Origin: JAVKFY01 sp040223615 | Lineage (GTDB): Bacteria; Pseudomonadota; Alphaproteobacteria; GCA-2731375 | Length of the DNA: 64,000 nucleotides | Reading direction: 5' to 3' | NCBI GenBank assembly: GCA_040223615.1 | Contig: JAVKFY010000017.1 | Location: 25,407-89,406 of the forward strand | Shown here: positions 1 to 8,714 of the stretch, in pieces | How the letters are laid out: the number at the start of each line of letters is the position of its first letter | Position numbering within the stretch: position 1 is the first letter of the stretch | Made by a program: the position numbers and the translations under genes | The notes under the pieces: generated by a model | Told to the model about the DNA's origin: nothing | The model's input: only the letters and a program-made list of their open reading frames with translations | Databases searched by the model: none

Positions 1-1287
1 CGGCTCGACCGGCTCGGGTACGACACCGCGGTCAGCGGCCAAGTCGACAGCGAGACCCAGGCCGCGATCCGCGCCTACGAGCGCGACAACAACCTCCTCG
101 TGACCGGCGTGGCGACCGAGGCGCTGGCCGAGCACGTGCACCAGAGCGTCCTGGCCAAGCGCGCCGAACGGCGCGACGACCGCCGCGACGAGGCGGACGA
201 GATCGACACCGATACCATCGCCGCCATCCAGCGCGGCCTGCGGGCACGCGGCTACACGGTGACGGCGGTCGACGGCGAGCTCGACTGGTCGACGCGCGAG
301 GCGATCAAGGCCTATCAGCGCGACCGCGGCGCCGCGATCACCGGCGAGGCATCGCTGGCGCTGGCCGAGCAGCTCGGCGAGGGCCTGGCGGCGGCGGCGG
401 ACACGCCGGAGAATATCCGCGCGGTGCAGCAGGCGCTGAATGAGCGCGGCTACAGCGCCGGCCCGGCCGATGGCGTCATGGGTCCCTCGACCCGCACCGC
501 GATCCAGCAATACCGCCGGCGCACCGGCATAAGCGCCGGCAGCAGCGTCGACCAGGCCCTGCTGACCAGCCTGGGCATCGCCGAGGCGGACGCCGGCACG
601 AGCGTCGCCGCCGACGCGGCGGCCGACGACAATGACTCGATGCCGGTGCTGCTGAGCGACCGCTTCGCGGACGGCGACTACACCGTCAACCCGCGCTGGC
701 AGGTACTGTCGAAGAGCTTCACGGTGGCCAATGGCGAGCTGCGAAGCTCGGTGCCGACACAGCAGGCAAAGAGCGCCGACAACGACGACCTCGGCAAGGC
801 GGTGGTGCGCGGCGTGCTGAGCCAGGTGCTGGGCGTGCCGTCGCAGCCGCAGTCCGAGGCCGCGGTGATCGCCCATAGCAGCGGCTTCGGCGGCACCTTC
901 GAGCTGCAGATGCGGGTCCGGCACACTGGCAAGGGACCGAGCAAGATCCACTTCGGTCCTTATCAGGGCACCAACGCGGTCGCCGGCTACCGCCTGGTCT
1001 ATGACAGCGACAAGTCGCAGCCGCTGTCATTGGTAAACGTGGAAGAGTCCGGCGCCTCGGTGCTGGCCTCGACCAGCCAGGTGCCGGCGCTGGGCGATGG
1101 CAATTGGCATGACGTGCGCCTGCGCCGCGACGAGGACGGCCGGCTCTCGGTCGACATCGACGGCACCGAGGTGCTGAACGCGCGCTACACCACGGTCGCC
1201 AACGGGCACGGCGGCATCTCGTTCGCCAATTTCGGTGGCGACTGGGCGGTCAGCGCGGTCGAGTTGAAGGCGCCGCGCGCCGGCTGA
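1..1287 (+). CDS. Peptidoglycan-binding repeat protein with LamG-like C-terminus (5' truncated)
   Basis: The reading frame is open from base 1, so the true start lies outside the window; 428 residues are visible. Three PG_binding_1-type modules can be read: a partial one at bases 1-120 (a GYDTAVSGQVDSETQAAIRA-type pattern), one near 205-385 (RGYTVTAVDGELDWSTREAI) and one near 406-580 (RGYSAGPADGVMGPSTRTAI). Each has the usual GY...DG..(G/D)..T..AI signature. Bases 640-1280 encode a beta-rich region ending in an extended concanavalin-like (LamG/DUF1080-type) fold, with motifs such as GNWHDVRLRRDEDGRLSVDI. The family binds peptidoglycan. I infer an envelope protein carrying a second ligand-binding domain; no catalytic motif is visible. 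The signal peptide, if present, is outside the window. Confidence 0.8.
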   Translation, partial: RLDRLGYDTAVSGQVDSETQAAIRAYERDNNLLVTGVATEALAEHVHQSVLAKRAERRDDRRDEADEIDTDTIAAIQRGLRARGYTVTAVDGELDWSTREAIKAYQRDRGAAITGEASLALAEQLGEGLAAAADTPENIRAVQQALNERGYSAGPADGVMGPSTRTAIQQYRRRTGISAGSSVDQALLTSLGIAEADAGTSVAADAAADDNDSMPVLLSDRFADGDYTVNPRWQVLSKSFTVANGELRSSVPTQQAKSADNDDLGKAVVRGVLSQVLGVPSQPQSEAAVIAHSSGFGGTFELQMRVRHTGKGPSKIHFGPYQGTNAVAGYRLVYDSDKSQPLSLVNVEESGASVLASTSQVPALGDGNWHDVRLRRDEDGRLSVDIDGTEVLNARYTTVANGHGGISFANFGGDWAVSAVELKAPRAG

Positions 1288-1426
1288 TCGCCGATGCGGC
1301 GCCGGCTCGGCGGGTACGTTGTGACAACGGGGCGATAGACAGGCTGTTGGAAAACCTGTTAGCAAATCGAATCATGAGGAACGGTTGTAAGGCCCGGCCG
1401 ATCGCGGAACCCTTGAGAGAACACCG

Positions 1427-1471
1427 ATGATCGTGCCGGTCGCCTCGCGAACATGGAGCATGACGCCATAA
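1427..1471 (+). other. Possible 14-codon upstream ORF overlapping the rsfS start
   Basis: An ATG at 1427, preceded by GAGAG at 1415-1419, opens a 14-residue frame (MIVPVASRTWSMTP) that stops at 1469-1471, 19 bases inside rsfS in another frame. The rsfS ATG has no visible ribosome binding site and no other in-frame start back to the stop at 1414. Translation of rsfS might therefore depend on ribosomes delivered by this short frame. This is inference; a 14-codon frame can occur by chance. Confidence 0.3.
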
Positions 1472-1833
1472 AGACCGTAGCCGGGGCTGACCCCAAGCAG
1501 TTGCAAACGCTCATCCTGAAGTCGCTGGACGACGACAAGGCGGAAGATGTCGTTCATATCGACCTGGAGGGCAAAACGTCCATTGCCGACGCCATGATCA
1601 TCGCCAGCGGCCGCTCGACCCGACAGGTCGCGGCGATCGCCGATCATCTGGTGCGCAAGATCAAGGAAGCCGGCTACGGCGCCGCGAAGGTCGAAGGCCT
1701 GCCGCAAGCCGACTGGGTCCTGATCGATGCCGGCGACGTCATCGTGCACGTGTTCCGCCCGGACGTGCGCGACTTTTACAACCTGGAAAAGATGTGGTCG
1801 GTGCACATGCCGGAGCACGCCGCGGCGATCTGA
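1453..1833 (+). CDS. rsfS: Ribosomal silencing factor RsfS
   Basis: A 126-residue protein of the RsfS/Iojap/DUF143 family, which binds ribosomal protein L14 (uL14) on the 50S subunit and blocks subunit joining during nutrient limitation. The family core is clear: KAEDVVHIDLEGKTSIADAM, IIASGRSTRQVAAIADHLV, then AKVEGLPQADWVLIDAGDVI and the aromatic HVFRPDVRDFYNLEKMW segment. Length is typical. ATG 1453 is the only in-frame start after an upstream stop at 1414, but it lacks a Shine-Dalgarno sequence. It is followed after 10 bases by rlmH, the usual bacterial neighbour, and heads a + strand run reaching rppH. Confidence 0.95.
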   Translation: MEHDAIKTVAGADPKQLQTLILKSLDDDKAEDVVHIDLEGKTSIADAMIIASGRSTRQVAAIADHLVRKIKEAGYGAAKVEGLPQADWVLIDAGDVIVHVFRPDVRDFYNLEKMWSVHMPEHAAAI

Positions 1834-1843
1834 GCCGGCGGCG

Positions 1844-2299
1844 ATGCGGCTGAGCGTCATCGCGGTTGGCCGCTGGCGTCGCGACGCGCCGGAGGCGGCG
1901 CTGTTCGCCGACTACGCCGGCCGGCTGCCCTGGTCGGTCGAACTGATCGAAGTCGCCGAGCGGCGCAAGCTGCCGCTGGCCGAGCTGAAAGCGGCCGAGG
2001 CGGCGCTGATCGAGAAACGCCTGCCGCCGCGCGCGGTGGTGGTGGCGCTGGACGGTAGCGGCAAGGCGCTGTCCAGCGAAGCCCTGGCCAAGAAACTCCG
2101 CACTTGGGTCGAGGCCGGTGAGATCGCCTGCGTGATCGGCGGCGCGGAAGGCCTGGACCGGTCGATACTGGAACGCGCGGAGACGATCTGGTCGCTGGGG
2201 CCGGCAACCTGGCCGCACATGCTGGTGCGGCCGATGCTGGCGGAGCAGATGTACCGCGCCCACAGCATCTTGACCGGCCATCCCTACCACCGCGGTTGA
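1844..2299 (+). CDS. rlmH: 23S rRNA (pseudouridine1915-N3)-methyltransferase RlmH
   Basis: A 151-residue SPOUT-class methyltransferase. The family methylates pseudouridine 1915 in helix 69 of 23S rRNA on assembled 70S ribosomes, using S-adenosylmethionine. Visible marks are the N-terminal MRLSVIAVGRWR strand, the knotted SAM-binding loop CVIGGAEGLDRSIL and the C-terminal LGPATWPHMLVRPMLAEQMY...GHPYHRG segment. I chose ATG 1844 because upstream codons in this frame overlap rsfS and the protein then has the usual length (about 155). It lies 10 bases after rsfS, and the pair is very widely conserved. Confidence 0.95.
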   Translation: MRLSVIAVGRWRRDAPEAALFADYAGRLPWSVELIEVAERRKLPLAELKAAEAALIEKRLPPRAVVVALDGSGKALSSEALAKKLRTWVEAGEIACVIGGAEGLDRSILERAETIWSLGPATWPHMLVRPMLAEQMYRAHSILTGHPYHRG

Positions 2300-2381
2300 G
2301 CCGGTTTACGTTTTATGGCACGGGTTGTTGGTATAAACAGGCCGCCACAACTGTTCCGCATTTGTTGCTGAAGGTTCCTGG

Positions 2382-3950
2382 ATGAACTCGACCCCGCGCC
2401 CCGTCGTGCTGTGCATTCTCGACGGCTGGGGCTATCGCGAGGCGGCGGCCGACAACGCCATCGCCCGCGGCCAGACACCGACCTGGGACCGCTGGTGGCG
2501 TGAGTTGCCGCACGCCTTGCTGAAAACCTCGGCCGGCGACGTCGGCCTGCCGGCCGGCCAGATGGGCAACTCGGAAGTTGGGCACCAGAATATCGGCGCC
2601 GGCCGGGTGGTGCTGCAGGACCTGCCACGGATCGACACGGCGGTCGCCGACGGCAGCCTGGCGGCCAATCCGGCACTGACCGACCTTGTCGCCAAGCTGA
2701 AAGCGTCCGGCGGCACCTGTCACCTGATGGGGCTGGCCTCGCCCGGCGGCGTGCACGCGCACCAGGACCACATCGCGGCGCTGGCCCGCACGGTCGCCGG
2801 CGCCGGCGTGCCGGTGGCGATACATGCGCTGCTCGACGGCCGCGACACGCCGCCGCAAAGTGCCGGCGGCTATCTCGCCGAGCTGGAACAGGCAATCGAC
2901 GGCAGCGGCGCGCGGATCGCCACCGTCACCGGCCGCTACTGGGCGATGGACCGCGACAAGCGCTGGGAGCGCGTCGGCCGGGCCTACGACTGCGTCGTCG
3001 ACGGCAAGGGCGCGACGGCCGGCAACGCGGCACGGGCGATCGAACAATCCTACGCGGCCGACCAGACCGACGAGTTCGTCGACCCGACCGCCGTCGGCGG
3101 CTACGCGGGCATGCGCGACGGCGACGGCCTGCTGATGGCGAACTTCCGCGCCGACCGGGCGCGCGAGATCCTGACCGCCCTGCTCGACCCGGCGTTTGAC
3201 GGATTCGCGCGGTCGCGCGTCGTGCGCTTCGCCGCGCAACTCGGCATGGTGTCTTACTCGGCGGCGCTGGACGAACTGATCCCGTCGCTATTCCCGCCGG
3301 AGAAACTGTCCGACACGCTGGGCGAAGTGGTGGCGAAGGCCGGCCGCACGCAACTGCGGATCGCCGAGACCGAGAAGTACGCCCACGTCACCTTTTTCCT
3401 GAACGGCGGCGAGGAGCGGGTGTTCGACGGCGAGGAGCGCATCCTGGTGCCCTCGCCCAAGGTGGCGACCTACGATCTGCAGCCGGAGATGGCGGCGCCG
3501 GAGATCACCGACCGGCTGGTCGAGGCGATCACCGGCGGCGGCTTCGACCTGATCGTGGTGAACTACGCCAACCCGGACATGGTCGGCCACACCGGCAAGC
3601 TCGACGCCGCGCTGAAGGCCGTGGCGACCGTCGACGACGCCCTGGCGCGCCTGGAAGCGGCACTGGGCGACGTCGGCGGCGTCATGCTGGTCACCGCCGA
3701 CCACGGCAATATCGAGCAGATGAACGACGCCGGCGGGCCGCACACCGCGCACACCACCAATCCGGTGCCGCTGGTGATGGTCGGCGCCGCCGCCGGCGGG
3801 CTCGCCGATGGCCGCCTGGCCGACCTGGCCCCGACCCTGCTGACGCTGATGGGCCTGCCGGTGCCGGCGGCGATGACCGGTCACTCGCTGCTGACCGACA
3901 GGCCAGCTCAAACGGCGGCCCGGACGGCGGGACAACGTGCGTCGGCTTAG
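2382..3950 (+). CDS. gpmI: 2,3-bisphosphoglycerate-independent phosphoglycerate mutase
   Basis: A 522-residue alkaline-phosphatase-superfamily enzyme interconverting 3- and 2-phosphoglycerate in glycolysis and gluconeogenesis, using two Mn ions and a phosphoserine intermediate. It begins with the metal-binding CILDGWGYRE; the catalytic serine is in QMGNSEVGHQNIGAG, and later metal ligands are in NYANPDMVGHTGK and VTADHGNIEQM. Length matches the family (about 510). The 82-base gap from rlmH contains a TATAAA at 2332-2337 that could be a -10 element, without a convincing -35. The 3' end overlaps the next gene by 14 bases, suggesting translational coupling of a metabolic gene to an envelope operon. 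Confidence 0.96.
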   Translation: MNSTPRPVVLCILDGWGYREAAADNAIARGQTPTWDRWWRELPHALLKTSAGDVGLPAGQMGNSEVGHQNIGAGRVVLQDLPRIDTAVADGSLAANPALTDLVAKLKASGGTCHLMGLASPGGVHAHQDHIAALARTVAGAGVPVAIHALLDGRDTPPQSAGGYLAELEQAIDGSGARIATVTGRYWAMDRDKRWERVGRAYDCVVDGKGATAGNAARAIEQSYAADQTDEFVDPTAVGGYAGMRDGDGLLMANFRADRAREILTALLDPAFDGFARSRVVRFAAQLGMVSYSAALDELIPSLFPPEKLSDTLGEVVAKAGRTQLRIAETEKYAHVTFFLNGGEERVFDGEERILVPSPKVATYDLQPEMAAPEITDRLVEAITGGGFDLIVVNYANPDMVGHTGKLDAALKAVATVDDALARLEAALGDVGGVMLVTADHGNIEQMNDAGGPHTAHTTNPVPLVMVGAAAGGLADGRLADLAPTLLTLMGLPVPAAMTGHSLLTDRPAQTAARTAGQRASA

Positions 3951-5301
3951 CCTCCCAGCATGTGCGCTGCTGATGCTGGCGCTGGCCGGCGCGGCACGGG
4001 CGGATGACGGCCCGGACAGCGCCGCCACGCAGGCCCGGCTGGATGCCGCGAATGCCACGGTGGAGGCCGGCCAGGCCGAGCTCGAGCGTCTGGCGACCGA
4101 AACCGACAAGCTCAGCGCCGAGCTGGCGCGGCTGCGCCGCGAACTGGTGCGTCGCGCCGCCAGCCTGCGCGATCAGGAGGACGCCATCGAACTGGCCACG
4201 GTGCAACTCGCCGGCCTGCGTGCGGAAGCCGCCAACCGGCGCACCCGCCTCGATGCGCGGCGCGGCGAAGTCGCGGTCGTGCTGGCCCGGCTGACGCGGA
4301 TGAGCCGGCGGCCGCCGGCCGCGGCGCTGGCCGCGCCCGGCAGCCCGATCGACGCGCTGCGGGGCGCCGGCGCGATGCGCGCCATGATCGGTCCACTGAA
4401 GTCGGAGGCCGACACCCTGGCGGGCGAACTCGCCGAGCTGGCGGCGTTGACCGAGGTCATCGACGGGCGCCGGGAGCGGCTCGAAATCCAGCGCAACGAG
4501 GCGCTGTTGGCGCGGCGCGGCATGCGCGACCTGGTCGAGACCCGCAAGCGCGCCCACCGCGACCTGACCCGGCACCGGAGCGAAGCCGACCAGCAGGTGC
4601 AGCAGGCGCTGGAACAGTCGCGTAGCCTGCAGGCGCTGCTGAAGCAATTGCTGGTCGAGGAAGCGCGGCGGCTGGAGCAGGCGCGGCTCGCCGCAGCGGA
4701 GGCCGAAGCCCGCGCCGAGGCCGCGCGCCGGGCGGAAGCCGCGGCGCGCCAGGCGGCGGCAGTGACGGCGGCGCTGCGCAAGGCGGAGGCCGCCCGCCAG
4801 GCCGCCGAGGAAGCCCAGCGCAAAGCGGCCAAGGCGGCAGGCCGGACGGCGCCGGCGCAACAGCTCGCGGCGCTGCCCGGTGGCGGGCCGGCGCTGTTCT
4901 CGACCCGGCGCGGCCACCTGCCGATGCCGGTCGCGGGACCCGTGATCGGGCGTTTCGGTGCCGCCGACCGCGTCGGCCAGCGCACCAAGGGGATCAAGGT
5001 CCGGGCCCGGGCCGGGGCCACGGTGGTGGCGCCGCATGACGCGGAAGTCGCCTTCGCCGGGCAGTTTCGCGGCTATGGCCTGCTCTTGATACTGTCTCAG
5101 GGCGAGGGATATCATATTCTGCTTGCAGGGATGTCGCGGCTCTACGCGGTGACCGGTCAGCCGGTCCTGGCCGGCGAACCGGTGGGCGAAATGGGTCCGG
5201 ATGGCTCCGATACCACTCTCTACGTAGAATTGCGCCGTGAGGGGGAGCCGATCAATCCGCTCTCCTGGATCACGGCCGGCAAAGGAAAGGTGAGCGGATG
5301 A
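3937..5301 (+). CDS. EnvC-like murein hydrolase activator (coiled coil plus LytM/M23 domain)
   Basis: A 454-residue exported protein. GTG 3937 starts inside gpmI and is followed by a signal peptide (RRLSLPACALLMLALAGAARA). Residues about 25-300 are an Ala/Glu/Arg/Leu-rich coiled coil; the last 130 form a LytM/peptidase M23 domain (LPMPVAGPVIGRFG...LYVELRREGEPINPLSWI). The M23 zinc ligands are degenerate: KGIKV replaces the HxGxD-type motif and LYVEL replaces the HxHFE-type motif, as in EnvC/NlpD activators that stimulate amidases instead of cutting peptidoglycan. A role in septal peptidoglycan splitting is inference by homology. Its stop overlaps the ctpA ATG in ATGA. Confidence 0.88.
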   Translation: MRRLSLPACALLMLALAGAARADDGPDSAATQARLDAANATVEAGQAELERLATETDKLSAELARLRRELVRRAASLRDQEDAIELATVQLAGLRAEAANRRTRLDARRGEVAVVLARLTRMSRRPPAAALAAPGSPIDALRGAGAMRAMIGPLKSEADTLAGELAELAALTEVIDGRRERLEIQRNEALLARRGMRDLVETRKRAHRDLTRHRSEADQQVQQALEQSRSLQALLKQLLVEEARRLEQARLAAAEAEARAEAARRAEAAARQAAAVTAALRKAEAARQAAEEAQRKAAKAAGRTAPAQQLAALPGGGPALFSTRRGHLPMPVAGPVIGRFGAADRVGQRTKGIKVRARAGATVVAPHDAEVAFAGQFRGYGLLLILSQGEGYHILLAGMSRLYAVTGQPVLAGEPVGEMGPDGSDTTLYVELRREGEPINPLSWITAGKGKVSG

Positions 5302-6620
5302 TGCGTCAGTTGTTCTCTGCGGCCGCACTGGCGGCGATGCTGGCGGCGCTGGCCCCGGCCGGCGCCCAGGCGGATAACGCCGAGACCTATCGCCAGCTCA
5401 ACCTGTTCGGCGACGTGTTCGAACGGGTGCGTGCCGACTATGTGGAACCGGTCGACGAGGCGGAACTTGTCGAGGCGGCGATCAACGGCATGCTGCGCTC
5501 GCTGGACCCGCACTCCAGCTACCTCAACGCCAAGAATTTTCGCGACATGCAAGTGCAGACGCGCGGCGAGTTCGGCGGCCTGGGTATCGAGGTCACGATG
5601 GAGAACGGCGTGGTCAAAGTGGTCTCGCCGATCGACGAGACCCCGGCCGACCGCGCCGGGCTGAAGGCCGGCGACTTCATCACCCACCTGGACGGCGAGG
5701 CCGTGCTTGGCCTGACATTGTCGCAGGCGGTGGAGAAGATGCGCGGGCCGGTGAACGCGGCGATCGTGCTGACCGTGGCGCGGCCGGGCGAGGAACAGCC
5801 GTTCGACGTCTCCATCGTGCGCGACGTGATCAGGATCCAATCGGTGCGCAGCCGGCTCGAGGGCGACATCGGCTATGTCCGCATCACCTCGTTCAACGAA
5901 CAGACCGAGCTCGGCCTCGACAAGGCGGTCGACAAGATCAAGGCCGAGCTCGACGGCGAGCTGCGCGGCCTGGTGCTCGACCTGCGCAACAATCCCGGCG
6001 GTCTGCTTGATCAGGCGATCGCGGTCTCCGACGCCTTCCTGGACCAGGGCGAGATCGTCTCCACCCGCGGCCGCGCCGACAGCGACATTCAGCGCTACAG
6101 CGCCCGCGAGGGCGACCTGATGGACGGCAAGCCGGTGATCGTGCTGGTCAACGGCGGCTCGGCCTCGGCCTCGGAGATCGTCGCCGGGGCGCTACAGGAC
6201 CACCGCCGCGGCGTGATCCTGGGCACCAAGTCGTTCGGCAAGGGCTCGGTGCAGACCATTATCCCGCTGCAAGGCCACGGCGCGGTGCGGCTGACCACGG
6301 CGCGCTACTACACGCCATCGGGCCGCTCGATCCAGGCCACCGGCATCGAGCCGGACATCATCGTCGAGCAGGTCACCGTGGCGGAAGGCCCGGCGGCGAC
6401 CCGACAGCGGCGTTCGGAAGCCAATCTGCGCGGCCACCTGCGCGGCGACAACGAGCCGACCGAGGACGACGAGGCCGAAGAGAAAAAGGTACCGATCCCG
6501 GCACCGACCGACAGCACGACCCCGGCACCGGCGGAAGACGAGAAGCCACGCGATTTTCAGCTCTCCTATGCGCTCGACCTGCTGCGTGGCATGACGCTGC
6601 TCGGCGACCGCGAGAAGTAG
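5298..6620 (+). CDS. ctpA: C-terminal processing peptidase (S41 family), periplasmic
   Basis: A 440-residue S41 protease. The order is signal peptide (QLFSAAALAAMLAALAPAGAQA), an N-terminal helical region with LDPHSSYLN, a PDZ domain (GEFGGLGIEVTMENGVVKVV...), then the catalytic core. The nucleophile serine sits in GGSASASEIVAGAL and the general-base lysine in GTKSFGKGSVQTI. LVLDLRNNPGGLLDQAI is the usual core motif. An acidic, Pro/Thr-rich tail follows. The family degrades or trims periplasmic proteins and, in several bacteria, controls peptidoglycan hydrolases. The EnvC-CtpA pairing in one operon (ATGA overlap at 5298-5301) fits joint control of cell-wall cleavage, which is inference. Confidence 0.94.
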   Translation: MMRQLFSAAALAAMLAALAPAGAQADNAETYRQLNLFGDVFERVRADYVEPVDEAELVEAAINGMLRSLDPHSSYLNAKNFRDMQVQTRGEFGGLGIEVTMENGVVKVVSPIDETPADRAGLKAGDFITHLDGEAVLGLTLSQAVEKMRGPVNAAIVLTVARPGEEQPFDVSIVRDVIRIQSVRSRLEGDIGYVRITSFNEQTELGLDKAVDKIKAELDGELRGLVLDLRNNPGGLLDQAIAVSDAFLDQGEIVSTRGRADSDIQRYSAREGDLMDGKPVIVLVNGGSASASEIVAGALQDHRRGVILGTKSFGKGSVQTIIPLQGHGAVRLTTARYYTPSGRSIQATGIEPDIIVEQVTVAEGPAATRQRRSEANLRGHLRGDNEPTEDDEAEEKKVPIPAPTDSTTPAPAEDEKPRDFQLSYALDLLRGMTLLGDREK

Positions 6621-6651
6621 GCGCGGGCGGCGCGCAAGCCCGCGGGCGGCG

Positions 6652-8061
6652 ATGGCGAGGAAACCGCGCAAGGCGGCAGCAAGCGGCAAGGCGGAGAAAG
6701 CCGGCAGGACATCCGGGCGGCGCGGTGTCAGCGCCCTGGCGCTGGTGGTGTTCCTGCTGGTGCTGGGCGCCGGCGCCGGCGTCGCCTGGCTGAGCTTCAC
6801 CTACCAGCCGCCGCTGCGCCCCGGCATGCCGGGCAACGACCTCGTGCTGGAACTCGGCGACGAGGCCAAGGCCGTCGCCAAACCGATCGCCGGCGACCCC
6901 GCGGCCAAGGCCAGGAACCTCGCGGCGGACGACGACAAATCCGACGACGCGTCGTCCACCGAAACCGCGGCGGCCACCACGGACACGCCCGTCACCGACG
7001 AGAGCAAGCCGGGCGCGCGCGCGCAAGACGATCAGCCCAGCGCGCCGACGCCGGACGACCAGGCCGCCGAAGATCCCAAGGCCGACGACAGCGCCGCGCA
7101 GAGCGCCACCGCCGCATCCGACACTGCCACGCCGGCCAACGAATCCGACGACAGCACGTCGCAACCCGCCGCGACCGACGATACCGCGACGGCGCCGACC
7201 GACTCGGCATCACCATCCACCGATCAAGCCGCCGCCGCGCCGGCCGACAGCGGCGACCAGGGCACCGGCCAGACCGCGCCCGTTAAAGCGCCGGCGCCGC
7301 AGGGCCAGCCGCAGCGCCAGCCGGTCGGACAGGAGACCGCGATGCGGCTCAACGTGCCGCAGCCCAACCCCGGGGTGAAGCCGCGCGTCGCCATCGTGCT
7401 GACCGGGCTCGGCCTGTCGAAGGCACAGACCAACGCGGCGATCCAGGCGCTGCCGGCCAACATCACCTTCGCCTTCTCGCCCTACGGCAACGACCTGCAG
7501 GCCTGGGCCGACCAGGCGCGCGAGGCCGGGCACGAAGTGCTGCTGGAACTGCCGATGGAGCCGCACGGCTTCCCCAACGACGACCCCGGCCCGCACACGC
7601 TGCTGACCAGCCTGACCGAGAACGAGAATGTCGAGCGCATGACCTGGGTGCTGGACCGGTTCACCGGCTATGTCGGCGTGACCAGCCAGCTCGGTGGCCG
7701 ATTCACCACCCAGCCGGAGTCGCTGCGCCCGATCCTGGTCGAGCTGAAGAAGCGCGGCCTGCTGTTCCTCGATACCCGCGCCAGCCCGGACAGCGTCGCC
7801 GGCGAGATCGCGGTCAACGCCGGCCTGGCGCACGCCAACAACGACGTGTTCCTCGACGAAGCCGCCGCCGCGCGGGCTACCATCAACGCCGGCCTGGCCG
7901 AGCTTGAACGGATCGCCCGCGAACGCGGCAGCGCCATCGGTATCGGCTATCCGTTCCCGGTGACCATGGAGATGCTGGCCAACTGGGCCCGCGACCTGGA
8001 GGGCCGGGACATCGAGCTGCTGCCGGTCTCGGCCCTGGCACGATTGCCCGCGGCCCGATGA
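6652..8061 (+). CDS. Divergent polysaccharide deacetylase family protein (YibQ-like), membrane anchored
   Basis: A 469-residue protein with one N-terminal membrane anchor (SALALVVFLLVLGAGAGVAWL), then about 170 residues of Asp/Ala/Thr/Ser-rich low complexity, and a C-terminal divergent deacetylase domain from about residue 240. The domain shows RVAIVLTGLGLSKAQT, LPANITFAFSPYG, EVLLELPMEPHGFPNDDPGP, LLFLDTRASP and GSAIGIGYPFPVT. The first motif has TGLGLS where YibQ-type members have an Asp pair, so metal binding there may be altered. ATG 6652 follows ctpA by 31 bases. Function is not established; the operon suggests envelope glycan work. The acidic linker is unusually long and probably spans the periplasm. 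Confidence 0.85.
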   Translation: MARKPRKAAASGKAEKAGRTSGRRGVSALALVVFLLVLGAGAGVAWLSFTYQPPLRPGMPGNDLVLELGDEAKAVAKPIAGDPAAKARNLAADDDKSDDASSTETAAATTDTPVTDESKPGARAQDDQPSAPTPDDQAAEDPKADDSAAQSATAASDTATPANESDDSTSQPAATDDTATAPTDSASPSTDQAAAAPADSGDQGTGQTAPVKAPAPQGQPQRQPVGQETAMRLNVPQPNPGVKPRVAIVLTGLGLSKAQTNAAIQALPANITFAFSPYGNDLQAWADQAREAGHEVLLELPMEPHGFPNDDPGPHTLLTSLTENENVERMTWVLDRFTGYVGVTSQLGGRFTTQPESLRPILVELKKRGLLFLDTRASPDSVAGEIAVNAGLAHANNDVFLDEAAAARATINAGLAELERIARERGSAIGIGYPFPVTMEMLANWARDLEGRDIELLPVSALARLPAAR

Positions 8062-8543
8062 GCGCCAAGCTGCCGTTCGAGGAGCGGCCCTACCGCAAGG
8101 GCGTCGGCATCGTGCTGCTGAACCGCGATGACCTGGTGTTCGTCGGCATGCGTGTCGACCAGACCGTGGCGGCGTGGCAGTTGCCGCAGGGCGGTATCGA
8201 CGACGGCGAGGATCCGCGCGCCGCCGCCATCCGCGAGCTGGCCGAGGAGACCGGCGTGGAACGCGCCGAACCGATTGCCGAGAGCCGCGGCTGGCTGAGC
8301 TACGACCTGCCGCCGGACCTGGCCGACAAGGTCTGGAAGGGCCGCTATCGCGGGCAGGCCCAGAAGTGGTACGCGATGCGCTTCCTGGGCACCGAGGACG
8401 ATATCCGGCTGGACGCGCACGAGCAGGAATTCTCGGCCTGGAAGTGGGCGCCGATGGTCGCGCTGCCCGACCTGATCGTGCCGTTCAAGCGTCCGCTCTA
8501 CGAACAGGTCGTCGCCGAGTTCCGCCACCTGGTCGCGCGCTGA
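8058..8543 (+). CDS. rppH: RNA pyrophosphohydrolase RppH (NUDIX)
   Basis: A 161-residue NUDIX hydrolase removing pyrophosphate from the 5' end of primary transcripts (and cleaving dinucleoside polyphosphates in relatives), which feeds RNA decay. The NUDIX box is complete: GGIDDGEDPRAAAIRELAEETGV. The N-terminal PYRKGVGIVLLN, WQLPQGG and the later KWYAMRFLG / FSAWKW segments are family marks. ATGA overlap with the preceding gene at 8058-8061. It is the last gene of the + strand operon; a strong hairpin follows before the convergent regulator gene. Confidence 0.95.
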   Translation: MSAKLPFEERPYRKGVGIVLLNRDDLVFVGMRVDQTVAAWQLPQGGIDDGEDPRAAAIRELAEETGVERAEPIAESRGWLSYDLPPDLADKVWKGRYRGQAQKWYAMRFLGTEDDIRLDAHEQEFSAWKWAPMVALPDLIVPFKRPLYEQVVAEFRHLVAR

Positions 8544-8577
8544 GCGAGACGCCCGGCTCAGGGCGGCGGCATGCAGA

Positions 8578-8616
8578 ACGCGGAGTCGCCGGGATCGGCG
8601 CTCCGCGACTCCGCGT
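8578..8616. terminator. Perfect 12-bp hairpin between convergent genes (candidate bidirectional terminator)
   Basis: ACGCGGAGTCGC at 8578-8589 pairs perfectly with GCGACTCCGCGT at 8605-8616 across a 15-base loop. It lies in the 171-base gap between rppH (+) and the response regulator (-), where a shared terminator is expected. There is no clean T-run on either side, so it may stop transcription inefficiently or act with Rho. Confidence 0.5.
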
Positions 8617-8714
8617 GAATCCGCACCGGAGGACGGCGCAACCGCTTGTTTTCCAATCGCTTCTGATCGCCGCGCGAAACCTCACCCGGGCATCTGGCGC
8701 AGGCGAATGCCGCG

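Noticed and set aside
2305..2337. Promoter upstream of gpmI (TTTACG ... TATAAA)
   Set aside because: The spacing of 21 bases is too long for confident sigma70 assignment; mentioned only in the gene entry.
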